Below are positions 31,751 to 39,575 of a stretch of 61,584 bases of DNA, piece after piece. The translations under genes and the position numbers were made by a program. The stretch is taken from positions 1 through 61,584 of the forward strand of contig JBBQHA010000004.1 in NCBI GenBank assembly GCA_038323475.1, read 5' to 3'. Origin of the DNA: SZAS-103 sp038323475 (GTDB taxonomy: Bacteria; Pseudomonadota; Gammaproteobacteria; Xanthomonadales; Xanthomonadaceae). Within the stretch, counting starts at the first letter, position 1, and each line of letters begins with the position of its first letter. Under the pieces are notes generated by a model. That model was given only the letters and a program-made list of their open reading frames with translations. It searched no databases and was not told where the DNA came from.

Positions 31751-32143
31751 ATGAAAGGGGATGCCGCGAGCTTGGATTACACGATTTTCGAGTACATGTA
31801 CCGCGACGCGGCGAACTACAAGGCGTTCGGATCTATTTTGTTGTCAGGATCGATATCAAATCAAGAACGGCAGTTCATCCAGAACGCCTGCGATTCGGGG
31901 CTTTACTTCATTGCCGAGCAGATCGGCATCCCCGCGCTCTACGCCGAACTCTATCAATACAGCGGCGGGCCTACGGAAGACGACCACGTCTTTCATGAAT
32001 TGCTTGGCCTTAGAGAGCACAACCCCACTCCGGGCCAACACGTATGGGGTTCATCCCCGGAACTTATCAGGCGCTTTACACAGGCAAGAGGTTGCTGGAA
32101 TCTCACTCTCTCCCCGCACTGGCATGCGAGTTTCTGGTCGTAG
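31751..32143 (+). CDS. Small protein of unknown function behind the methyltransferase-nuclease
   Basis: A 130-aa ORF starting seven bases after the methyltransferase-nuclease stop, with GGAAAGGA upstream, so probably in the same operon. The sequence has a compact acidic domain: FEYMYRDAANYKAFGS, then YFIAEQIGIPALYAEL and YSGGPTEDDHVFHELL, ending near LSPHW. No enzymatic motif, signal or membrane segment. Base composition is lower in GC than flanking genes. Its TAG at 32141 is followed by 57 more open codons in the same frame, so the end may be an artefact or decay. Confidence 0.65.
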   Translation: MKGDAASLDYTIFEYMYRDAANYKAFGSILLSGSISNQERQFIQNACDSGLYFIAEQIGIPALYAELYQYSGGPTEDDHVFHELLGLREHNPTPGQHVWGSSPELIRRFTQARGCWNLTLSPHWHASFWS

Positions 32144-32317
32144 ACCACGCCCGCTATCGAGGAAATGGCACGCAGCGCCATCGTGCTGGTGGTGCCGGAA
32201 TCGCTGAAGGCGTCGAAGGAAGCGGTCTATGAAAGGCAGGATGAAGTGATCACCTTCCGCGATTTCTTCCACGACCAGATACGGGCACGTCGGCCCGCGT
32301 TGCTGCTGGCCGGGTGA
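32144..32317 (+). pseudogene. Open fragment following the amber, possible gene remnant
   Basis: In the same frame as the ORF before it and directly behind its TAG, codons continue to a TGA at 32315-32317. The translation has a protein-like look: AIEEMARSAIVLVVPESLKA, then EAVYERQDEVITFRDFF. It could be the C-terminal piece of a lost gene, perhaps a restriction-type protein, or the tail of the 31751 gene. An ATG at 32165 could start a 50-residue product. Function unknown. Confidence 0.4.
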
Positions 32318-32329
32318 ACATCCGATCGC

Positions 32330-32443
32330 TCACAACGGCTGCGCGCCTTCGCTGAGGATGTCGATATACGGCTGGCAGGCGATGCCGCGCCTCTGCTCCC
32401 CCCTCGGACCGATGCGAAGATCGCCGCTATCGGTCGCCATCAT
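32330..32443 (-). CDS. 37-aa ORF overlapping the fic stop
   Basis: Two adjacent ATGs (32443 and 32440) overlap the fic stop codon (ATGATG over TGA), which suits translational coupling. The product starts MMATDSGDLRIGPRGEQ and ends DILSEGAQPL. No homology recognised. It could be a small partner or antitoxin-like peptide, or just the remains of a longer gene. The evidence is position only. Confidence 0.3.
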   Translation of the reverse strand: MMATDSGDLRIGPRGEQRRGIACQPYIDILSEGAQPL

Positions 32444-33531
32444 CCGCTCACGACGGATTCGGGCGCCTCGGCCCGCGTCAGCAGCCTATAGAGCGGCACG
32501 TTGATGTAGTAGTTGCTCCGTCCGATTCTGCGCTTGTCGAGAAAGCCGCCGGTCACGAGCGCATCAAGGTACTTGGTGGCCGTGATCCGCGACACCTTCA
32601 GGTCGCGCTGGATGAATTCGATCTTGGTGTAGGGATGGCTGAACAAGTTGTTGATCAGGTCTTGGCTGTAGAACCGGTAGCCCGCACGGATCCTCTGCTT
32701 GGTATCCATCAGCAGCTCGCGGATCGCATGGATTGTGTCGATGGTTTCGCGGGCGGTGCGTTCGACCGCGGTCAGCATGTAGACCACCCACTCCTCCCAC
32801 GCGTCGTCCACGCGGACGGACTGCAGCAGCCGGTAATAGTCCGACTTGGTCCGGACGATATGCCGGCTCAGATAGAGCACCGGAATGTCCAGCAGCTTTT
32901 CCTTGACCAGAAAGAGGACGTTGAGGATTCGCCCGGCCCGGCCGTTGCCGTCGTAGAACGGATGGATGCTTTCGAATTGGTGATGGATCAACGCCATCTT
33001 GATGAGCGGATCGGCGTCGAACGTGGGCTCATCGTGGATGAACCGCTCCAGGTCGGACATCAGCGCCGCCACCTGGGTCGCATCCTGCGGCGGGGAGTAC
33101 ACAGTATTCCCTGCGCCGTCCTTCAGTATGGTACCTGGCAGCTTGCGCAGGCCTGCGTGGTTGCACTCGAGCTCAGCCTGAATGCCGAGAATGGTATTCA
33201 GCGTCAACAGGCCGTGCTCGCGCACTCGCTGGAATCCCGCTCGCAACGCCTGCCGATAGCGAAGCACTTCCTTGGTTGCAACACTGACGCCAGCCTCGCC
33301 CGAATCGTCATCACGGTACAGTTCGTCATGGGTTGTGACGATGTTCTCGATCGCCGAGCTGTCCTTCGCTTCCTGCAAGCTCAACGTATTGATCAGGATG
33401 CTCTGATTCGGAATGCTCGCGGCCACGCCCTTGAGTTCGGCCAGATTCCGGCTGGCCGCTCCCAGTCGCTTGAGGATAGCCGGCGTTTCAAACCTCTTCG
33501 GGTCGAGGGCGGACAGCGGCTGGATGGTCAT
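32440..33531 (-). CDS. Fic-domain protein adenylyltransferase
   Basis: A 363-aa class II Fic protein. The active loop HPFYDGNGRAGR (190-201) is complete, with catalytic His190. The N-terminal inhibitory helix carries SSAIEN (58-63, S-x-x-x-E-N), so the enzyme is probably self-inhibited. A winged-helix DNA-binding region follows (about 295-350, RDLKVSRITATKYLDALV). Such Fic-wHTH proteins AMPylate targets and often travel with restriction-modification genes. Upstream 33532-33683 is AT-rich (TATAAAATCATAAAAAATA on the minus strand) and likely holds its promoter. It is the right-hand gene of the insert that splits ole. Confidence 0.92.
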   Translation of the reverse strand: MTIQPLSALDPKRFETPAILKRLGAASRNLAELKGVAASIPNQSILINTLSLQEAKDSSAIENIVTTHDELYRDDDSGEAGVSVATKEVLRYRQALRAGFQRVREHGLLTLNTILGIQAELECNHAGLRKLPGTILKDGAGNTVYSPPQDATQVAALMSDLERFIHDEPTFDADPLIKMALIHHQFESIHPFYDGNGRAGRILNVLFLVKEKLLDIPVLYLSRHIVRTKSDYYRLLQSVRVDDAWEEWVVYMLTAVERTARETIDTIHAIRELLMDTKQRIRAGYRFYSQDLINNLFSHPYTKIEFIQRDLKVSRITATKYLDALVTGGFLDKRRIGRSNYYINVPLYRLLTRAEAPESVVSG

Positions 33532-33683
33532 CGCGGCCCCCCGTTTGCAGCGTGTGTATATTTTTTATGATTTTATATGCACATTCTGGCGATCTGTCTA
33601 GATTTGCGGGTTTTGCTTGCCATGACAGTCACCGTCCGCACTTGGCAAGGCGCTGGGAATCACGACGCCCCACTTCGATCGCG

Positions 33684-34700
33684 TTACCAGACCACTTCAG
33701 CCATTGAGCAGTTCAGGCCCGAGCCGATGCCGAGCAGGGCGACGCGGTCGCCTTTCTTCAGGCGGCCGAGGTCGCGCAGCTTGCTCAACACGATCGGCAC
33801 CGAAGCCGGGCCGATGTTGCCGTGCTCGGCGAAGATCGTGAGTACCTTTTGCGGGTCGATGCCGAACGCCTTGATCAGGGCCTGCGTATGCACCTGGCTG
33901 ACCTGGTGGATCACGAATTCGTCGAGTTCCTCGACCACCCAGCCAAGCGCGAGCTTGGCGGCGACGAAGGTTTTCTGCGCGAGCTTCAGGCCTTCGATCA
34001 GCAGGGTCTTGGTGTCGGTGACCATGCGGTCGAGGTTGCCACGGCACAACTTGTTCCACTCGGTCGCCGCGCGGGTGACGCCGCCCTTGTAACGGGGCGC
34101 GTCGGGCGTGAGTTCCCGCCGCGAGAGCACCATCGCGGCCGCACCGCAGCCCAGCGTGAGCGAGGCGAGTTCGTTGCGGAACTGCTCCTCGGTGACATCG
34201 GGCGCGCACAGGCGGGCGAGGGTTTTTTCGTACACCAGGTTTGCGGTTTCGCCATCGACGACCAGCGCGTAATCGATTTCGCCGCGCTCGATCATCCGCC
34301 CGGCGATGTCCATGCCGCTGAGGAACGCGAGGCAGGCGTTGGATATATCGAAGTTCTGGCAGGTATCGCCAAGCCCCAGGTTGCCGGAAACAATGCTGGC
34401 GGTGGATGGCTCGAGATAATCGCGGCTGACCGAGGTATTGACCAGCAGGCCGATCTTCTCGCGCGGCACGCCGGAGTCGGTCAGCGCCTTTTCGGCGGCC
34501 TCCGTGGCGACATCGGAGGACTCGATGCCCCCCGCCCACATGCGGCGCGCATGGATGCCGGCGACTTCCCCGAGCACATCCGTCTTGATGCCCAGACGAT
34601 CCATCGTCGGCCGCAGGCGGAGATTGATGGCGTCCGAGCTGAGTCGCTCGGGCGCATCGATGTGCGCCAGACCAGCGATGCAAACGTGTTCAAAAAGCAT
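33684..34700 (-). CDS. oleA: OleA, thiolase-fold fatty acyl-CoA condensing enzyme
   Basis: A 338-aa thiolase-superfamily enzyme joining two fatty acyl-CoAs head-to-head into a 2-alkyl-3-oxoalkanoate. Catalytic Cys123 in ISNACLAFL, His in HQVSQVHTQAL, Asn in EHGNIGPASVP, and ALLGIGSGLNCSMAEV at the end, all closely like Xanthomonas OleA, with identical length. ATG at 34700 gives the family start (MLFEHVCIAGLAHID). It is the first gene of the pathway but lies 4.2 kb from oleB. Confidence 0.96.
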   Translation of the reverse strand: MLFEHVCIAGLAHIDAPERLSSDAINLRLRPTMDRLGIKTDVLGEVAGIHARRMWAGGIESSDVATEAAEKALTDSGVPREKIGLLVNTSVSRDYLEPSTASIVSGNLGLGDTCQNFDISNACLAFLSGMDIAGRMIERGEIDYALVVDGETANLVYEKTLARLCAPDVTEEQFRNELASLTLGCGAAAMVLSRRELTPDAPRYKGGVTRAATEWNKLCRGNLDRMVTDTKTLLIEGLKLAQKTFVAAKLALGWVVEELDEFVIHQVSQVHTQALIKAFGIDPQKVLTIFAEHGNIGPASVPIVLSKLRDLGRLKKGDRVALLGIGSGLNCSMAEVVW

Positions 34701-34837
34701 GGGCAAGGCCTGCAAGCGTAACCGGGCAACGCTACTAGGTTCGGGCGCGAGCCGCAACTTTCAACCCATCTAGCCGTTCCAGCTGCACTTGGCGGTCAGG
34801 ACCCCCCGGCGGCGTTCAGGTTTCCGCACAGCCAGTC

Positions 34838-35164
34838 TTATCGCGTCACGTCGTGGCAGCGGAACGCGACCCAGCGCTGGCGTCCATCCGCAGGCTCGGC
34901 CTCGGGCTGGACGGTGTCGGCGTGCATGGTCAGGGCCTCGTTGCGGGCGAGGGTTTCGAGCTCGTCGCGCACCTTGACGCTGTTGCGCTCGTAAGGACCG
35001 ACCCGGTCCTTGACCGATACCTCGACCTCGCCGAGGCGCCGGCACGATGCGACGTCCTTGCCGATCGGCAGCACCCGGATCCGTGCCGCGCCCTCATCCA
35101 TCTTTACCCAGGTGCAGCCGGCAAGCAGCGTGATCGCGACGATGAGCAAGGGCAACTGGCGCAT
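34838..35164 (-). CDS. DUF4156-type small lipoprotein
   Basis: A 108-aa lipoprotein: signal MRQLPLLIVAITLLAGC (lipobox Cys17), then a short soluble domain (ARIRVLPIGKDVASCRRLGE, later NEALTMHADTV) with two more Cys that could pair. Matches the look of DUF4156 outer-membrane lipoproteins. GGAG lies eight bases before the ATG at 35164. The open frame further upstream is unsupported. Confidence 0.75.
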   Translation of the reverse strand: MRQLPLLIVAITLLAGCTWVKMDEGAARIRVLPIGKDVASCRRLGEVEVSVKDRVGPYERNSVKVRDELETLARNEALTMHADTVQPEAEPADGRQRWVAFRCHDVTR

Positions 35165-35224
35165 GGGCAACTCCGTAGTGAATGCGGGAACGCTCCGGAT
35201 TGTGGCCCTTTGCGCGTGAATCGA

Positions 35225-35370
35225 ATCAAACGGCCTGCCGGCCCTCCCGGACCCGACTCGCGCCATCCTTGGCGCTCGCCCTTCGGGCCAGCTTCCCTGT
35301 TCGCGCAAGCTCCGGCGTGCGCAGTCTTCCCCGCAGAGCTGCCTCCGCTGCGCGAAAGGGAGCGCGTTCC
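35225..35370. repeat. Degenerate copies of the hairpin repeat family
   Basis: Gap of 208 bases between the M16 gene and the lipoprotein gene. It holds CCTGCCGGCCCTCCCGGA, which looks like a worn core, then GCGCTCGCCCTTCGGGC and CTGCGCGAAAGGGAGCG, all GC-rich pieces like the other copies but no longer a clean hairpin. Confidence 0.35.
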
Positions 35371-35372
35371 GG

Positions 35373-38237
35373 CTACTGCTTCGCCGGCGGCGCAGCCGGC
35401 TTTGCCGCGACCGGCTTGCCGTCCGCATCGACCACGCTGACTTCACCGATGTTCAGTGCGCGCACCGGCGCTTCGATCTTCGACAAGTCGCCGACCACGA
35501 TCCAGGTCATGCCTGCCGGGACCAGGTTCGCCGCGGCCGCGTGGATCGAGGCATCGGTCATCGCGTCGATCTTCGCCTTGAAGGTCTGGATGTAATCGTC
35601 CGGCCGGTGGTAGCGCACGATGTTGCCGATCGAATCCAGCACGGCGTTGCCGGTCTCGTAGTCGCCCGGCATGCTGCGCACGGTGTTCGCCTTGGAGTGC
35701 GCGATCTCGGCGTCGGTGATCGGCGCCTTGCCGCTCGCGAACTCGCTGATCTCGCGCTGCATTTCCAGCGCCGATTCGCGGGTCTTGTCGATCTGTACCG
35801 CCGCCGAGCCGATCCACAGACGCTGGCCTTTCGCACGCTCGGTGAAGCTGTAGGACCCGTAGGCCCAATGCTTGTCCTCGCGCAGGTTCGCGTTCAGGCG
35901 CGACGAGAACTCGCCGCCGAGGACGTCGTTGGCGATGTTGAACTCGACCGCGTGCGGATCCACCGTCGAGGGTACGACCTGGCCGACCAGGATGTTCGCC
36001 TGGTTCGAGCCCGGCTGGTCGACGAGGTACACGCGCGGCTTGGCAGGCAATGGGACGGGCGTGACCGCGATGGTCGGCAACGGCTCTGCAGGCGCTTTCC
36101 AGTCGCCGAAGTGCTTTTCCAGCAGCGGCACGATTTCTGCAAGCGTGGTGTCGCCGACCACCGACACGGTGGCGTTGTCGGGCCGCAGCCACTGGTGATG
36201 GAACGCGAGCAGGTCGTCGCGGGTCAGCGAACGGATCGATTCCTCGGTACCGGTTCCCGAGAACGGGACGCCATAGGGATGGCCGGCGCCGTACATCAGC
36301 GGCGGCAGCAGGCGCAGTGCGACACCGGCGGGCTCGGTCTTCTCCTGTTTGATGCCGGCGAGCCAGGTCTGGCGCACGCGTTCGATTTCGCTCGGGGCGA
36401 AGGTCGGGCGGCGGACCACGTCGGCAAACAGCGCGAGCGAGGAATCGAGGTTGTCCTTCAGCGCCGACAGGTAGGCGGTGTCGCCGTCGAGGCTCGCGCC
36501 GGTGCTGATGGCTGCGCCGAGCGATTCCTCGCGGTCGCCGATTTCAAGCGTGTCGTACTTCCCTGCGCCCTTGTCCAGCATGCCCATCGTGAAGCTCGAG
36601 GTACCGAGCTTGCGGCCATCGTCGGCCGCGTAGCCGCTGACGAATTCCATGTTCATCTGCACGACCGGGATCTCGTGGCGCTCACCGAGCACGACCTTGA
36701 TGCCGTTCGACAACGTCGCGCGCTGCAGGGTCGGAAATTTCAGGTCGGGGAAACTGCTGACGGCGGGCACGCCCTTGGCGCGGTCGACGTCGGACTTGGT
36801 GATCGTGAATTTCGGATCGATCGCGGGGATCTTGCTGTCCCGGGTTGCATACGGCTCGTTCGCGGTGGATGCGTCCGCGACCGTCGGCGGCAATTCGCCC
36901 GGCGAGACGACCAGGGTGTAATCGCCCTTCGCGAGCCAGCGGTTCGCGGCGGCCTTCAGGTTCGCCGGCGTCGCCCCGTCGAGGACCTTCAAGCTGTCGC
37001 GGAAGCAGGCCGGGTTGCCGGTATAAACCGCGCATTCGGCCAGCGCGTCGGCCTTGCCGCCGAAGCCGCCGATACGCTCGATGCCGCGGATGAAGCCGGC
37101 CTTGAACACGGTGCGCGCACGTGCGGTTTCGGCGGCGGTGGGGCCGCCCTCCAGCAACTTCTTCAACTCCTCGTCGATGATCGCTTCGACCTTGGCCGGA
37201 TCGACGCCCTGCTTGACGTCGGCGGTGATGTAGAACGAGCTGCCGAGTTCGCCCGGGGATGCCGAAGCGCTGACGTGGTCGACGAGCTTGTCGTGATGCA
37301 CCAGGCGCGTATCCAGCCGCGAGGACTTCGCGCCACCGAGCACGAATGCGAACAACTGCAAGCGATCGAGCTCGGGATTGCCGAACTCGGCCACGTTCCA
37401 CTCGCGGTAGATGCGCACCTGGGCGACGCGGTCGCTCATCGTGCCACGCGTGGACTTGTCGCGCGGCGCGACCCAGGCCTTCGGCATCGGATTCGTCGGC
37501 GAGGCCGGAATGTCGCCGAAATAGCGCGCCACCTTCGCTTTCGCGGTCGCCGCGTCGATGTCGCCGGCGAGCACGAGGACCGCGTTGTTCGGGCCGTACC
37601 AGGTGCGGAACCAGGTCTTCACGTCGTCGAGCGAGGCGTTGGACAGGTCCGCCATCGAGCCGAGCGTGGTGTGGTGGTAGGGATGCGCGAGCGGATACAT
37701 CGCCGCCTGCATCGCATCGTCGACCCGCCCGTAAGGCTGGTTCTCGTCGCCGCGCTTCTCGTTCTGGACAACGCCGCGCTGCTGGTCGAGGGTCGCCTGG
37801 TCAACGCCGCCGAGCAGGTGGCCCATGCGGTCGGATTCCATCCACAACGCCATGTCCAGCGCGGTGGTCGGCACGTTCTCGAAAAAGTTGGTGCGATCGT
37901 CGTTGGTGGTGCCGTTCTGGTCGGTCGCGCCGACCTTCTCGAACGGGTCGAAATACTTGCCCTTGTGGTTTTCCGAACCCTCGAACATCAGGTGTTCGTA
38001 CAGGTGGGCGAAGCCGGTCTTGCCGGGCTTCTCGTCCTTCGAGCCGACGTGATACCAGAGGTTGACCGCTACGATCGGCGCCTTGTGGTCCTCGTGCACG
38101 ATCACGCGCAGGCCGTTCGGCAGGGTGAATTCGGTGTACGGGATGTCGACGCTGGCGGCGAGCGCGGATTGCGCAAGCGCGGCGGACAGGCTGAAGGCAA
38201 GCAGGCCGGCGCGCAGCCGACGGGTTGGAAACGTCAT
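35373..38237 (-). CDS. M16-family zinc metallopeptidase (two tandem units)
   Basis: A 954-aa secreted peptidase with a Sec signal (MTFPTRRLRAGLLAFSLSAA, cleaved near ALA-AS at 27-28). The first M16 unit has the inverted zinc site HLYEH (78-82) and the matching downstream Glu region. The second half repeats the fold without a zinc site (NGIKVVLGERHEIPVVQ), as in pitrilysin/PqqL-like enzymes, where it closes the chamber. It probably degrades peptides in the periplasm. The C-terminus is Ala/Pro/Lys-rich. ATG at 38237 starts the signal peptide. A 935-codon open frame on the opposite strand is only its shadow. Confidence 0.92.
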   Translation of the reverse strand: MTFPTRRLRAGLLAFSLSAALAQSALAASVDIPYTEFTLPNGLRVIVHEDHKAPIVAVNLWYHVGSKDEKPGKTGFAHLYEHLMFEGSENHKGKYFDPFEKVGATDQNGTTNDDRTNFFENVPTTALDMALWMESDRMGHLLGGVDQATLDQQRGVVQNEKRGDENQPYGRVDDAMQAAMYPLAHPYHHTTLGSMADLSNASLDDVKTWFRTWYGPNNAVLVLAGDIDAATAKAKVARYFGDIPASPTNPMPKAWVAPRDKSTRGTMSDRVAQVRIYREWNVAEFGNPELDRLQLFAFVLGGAKSSRLDTRLVHHDKLVDHVSASASPGELGSSFYITADVKQGVDPAKVEAIIDEELKKLLEGGPTAAETARARTVFKAGFIRGIERIGGFGGKADALAECAVYTGNPACFRDSLKVLDGATPANLKAAANRWLAKGDYTLVVSPGELPPTVADASTANEPYATRDSKIPAIDPKFTITKSDVDRAKGVPAVSSFPDLKFPTLQRATLSNGIKVVLGERHEIPVVQMNMEFVSGYAADDGRKLGTSSFTMGMLDKGAGKYDTLEIGDREESLGAAISTGASLDGDTAYLSALKDNLDSSLALFADVVRRPTFAPSEIERVRQTWLAGIKQEKTEPAGVALRLLPPLMYGAGHPYGVPFSGTGTEESIRSLTRDDLLAFHHQWLRPDNATVSVVGDTTLAEIVPLLEKHFGDWKAPAEPLPTIAVTPVPLPAKPRVYLVDQPGSNQANILVGQVVPSTVDPHAVEFNIANDVLGGEFSSRLNANLREDKHWAYGSYSFTERAKGQRLWIGSAAVQIDKTRESALEMQREISEFASGKAPITDAEIAHSKANTVRSMPGDYETGNAVLDSIGNIVRYHRPDDYIQTFKAKIDAMTDASIHAAAANLVPAGMTWIVVGDLSKIEAPVRALNIGEVSVVDADGKPVAAKPAAPPAKQ

Positions 38238-38378
38238 TGGAACCCCTGGAAGAATGGAAGATGGCCGGCCGCCGCGCTGGCTCCGGCGAACGCGCATGGT
38301 AGCCGCAGAATCGCCGTACGGCACAGCACAAGTGCGGACCTGTTCTAGACTCCGGTTTCATCCGCCCTGGAGCAGCGC

Positions 38379-39077
38379 ATGCGTCGCATCATCGTTACCG
38401 GAGCCAATCGCGGCCTGGGCCTGGAGTTCACCCGCCAGTTGATCGCACGCGGCGATCGCGTCATCGCCGCCTGCCGCGATCCCAGCCAGGCCGAAGCGCT
38501 CAACGCGCTGGCGGAAACCCATCCGGACCGCCTGCATGTGCGCGAGCTCGACGTGGCCGATCCGGGCGCGTTCACCGCGTTCGCGCAGGAAGCCGGGCGG
38601 CTGTTCGACGGACTCGACCTGCTGCTCAACAATGCAGGAAAGCTGGTGTCCGGCGAGCGTTTCGGCGCGGTTGCCGCGGATGCGCTGACCTCGAGCCTGC
38701 AGACCAACACCGTCGGGCCCTTCCTGCTCACCCAGGCACTCGCTCCGCTGCTGGCGACGGGCGATGCGCCGGTGGTGGCGAACATCTCGTCGCAACTCGG
38801 TTCGATCACCCGCACCAACAGTTTCTATACGCCGACCTATGCGATCAGCAAGGCGGCGCTGAACATGGCGACGGTGCTGCTCGGGCATGGCCTGAAGGAC
38901 AGCGGCGTGCGCGTGATCGCGTTCCATCCGGGTTGGGTCCAGACCGATATGGGCGGCTCCGAGGCACCGTTGTCGCCGGCGACATCCGTCGCAGGCATCT
39001 TGAGTGCCATAGCCGACCTGAAACCTGAAGATAGTGGCATTTTCATCGATTATCAGCGTCATCCAATGCCTTGGTAG
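38379..39077 (+). CDS. SDR-family oxidoreductase
   Basis: A 232-aa classical SDR of the sniffer/carbonyl-reductase subgroup. TGANRGLG cofactor loop (7-14), LLNNAG, catalytic Ser in ISSQLG, YAISK active site and HPGWVQTDMGG. Substrate unknown. GGAG precedes the ATG by seven to eight bases. Unlike the SDR at 2.5 kb, all catalytic residues are intact. Confidence 0.9.
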   Translation: MRRIIVTGANRGLGLEFTRQLIARGDRVIAACRDPSQAEALNALAETHPDRLHVRELDVADPGAFTAFAQEAGRLFDGLDLLLNNAGKLVSGERFGAVAADALTSSLQTNTVGPFLLTQALAPLLATGDAPVVANISSQLGSITRTNSFYTPTYAISKAALNMATVLLGHGLKDSGVRVIAFHPGWVQTDMGGSEAPLSPATSVAGILSAIADLKPEDSGIFIDYQRHPMPW

Positions 39078-39091
39078 GACCGCAGCCGGCT

Positions 39092-39127
39092 TGTCCGATC
39101 GCGGACAGGCATGTCCGCCATTGGACA
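39092..39127. promoter_or_regulatory. Two tandem 16-bp palindromes TGTCC-N6-GGACA
   Basis: Copy 1: TGTCC (39092-39096), GATCGC, GGACA (39103-39107). Copy 2: TGTCC (39112-39116), GCCATT, GGACA (39123-39127). Centres are exactly 20 bp apart, about two helical turns, so two dimers would bind on one face of the DNA. They lie roughly 70-105 bp upstream of the predicted start of RNA of the sigma-54 promoter, the usual place for an enhancer-binding protein. Confidence 0.6.
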
Positions 39128-39170
39128 CATGCCGAAACTCCAACTCGTTGATATGAATTGTTTTTATGGC

Positions 39171-39186
39171 TGGCATGGTTCCTGCT
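39171..39186 (+). promoter_or_regulatory. Candidate sigma-54 promoter
   Basis: TGGCATGGTTCCTGCT: the -24 GG (39172-39173) and -12 GC (39184-39185) are separated by exactly 10 bases, with 9 of the 11 informative consensus positions matching. RNA would begin near 39197, just ahead of the Shine-Dalgarno (CGGAG) of the small secreted protein. Confidence 0.55.
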
Positions 39187-39218
39187 GATGTGGATGCATG
39201 CCCACACGGAGCATGGCC

Positions 39219-39575
39219 ATGTCACTGTCCACCCAACTCACTCGCGGCGTTGCCGGCCTGGCCATGCTGCTGGTCTTCGCTGTACTGGGTTTCATGCCGC
39301 ACGCGCCCGCCAGCGCGGTGACCAACTGCGATGCAGGGGTCAGCCTGCCATCCGTTGCCTGCGAAGCCGGATCGCCCTGCGAATTCCGGATCGGGCGGCT
39401 CGTTCTCGATCCCGACGCGCCGGCTGCGCTTTCGGACGATGCCGACGCCTTCGACGAACACTTGCCCGGCATAATCGTCGGATGTTCCATGTCCTCCTGT
39501 TCGAGCCGGAAATCCCACCCAATACCGGCAACGTCATTCGGCTCTGCGCCAACAGCGGCGCCAGCCTGCACCTGA
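39219..39575 (+). CDS. Small secreted Cys-rich protein, candidate sigma-54 target
   Basis: A 118-aa ORF with a clear Sec signal (MSLSTQLTRGVAGLAMLLVF, ending APASA near residue 33) and several Cys in the mature part (TNCDAG, VACEAGSPCEFRIG). CGGAG lies seven bases before this ATG; in-frame ATGs at 39198 and 39213 are less well placed. The last 94 bases overlap trmL in another frame, so the true C-terminus is doubtful: codons up to about LPGIIVG look protein-like, the rest is low-complexity Ser/Pro/Ala. No family recognised. Confidence 0.5.
   Translation: MSLSTQLTRGVAGLAMLLVFAVLGFMPHAPASAVTNCDAGVSLPSVACEAGSPCEFRIGRLVLDPDAPAALSDDADAFDEHLPGIIVGCSMSSCSSRKSHPIPATSFGSAPTAAPACT

Noticed and set aside
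44..32143. Three in-frame TAG codons (44, 2973, 32141) taken as amber recoding
   Set aside because: Other genes here (for example comM and the gene ending at 53683) end at TAG with normal family length, no dedicated suppressor tRNA or pyrrolysine/selenocysteine genes were seen, and the SDR site lies in a stretch with other damage. Error or decay explains them better.
35541..38348. A 935-codon open frame on the plus strand opposite the M16 peptidase, and similar long frames opposite the kinase (6554-9181), aceA (15311-17338 region) and ubiB (23033-25399)
   Set aside because: These arise from GC-rich codon usage on the opposite strand; their translations are Arg-rich and low in complexity with no family resemblance, while the other strand shows full conserved motifs.
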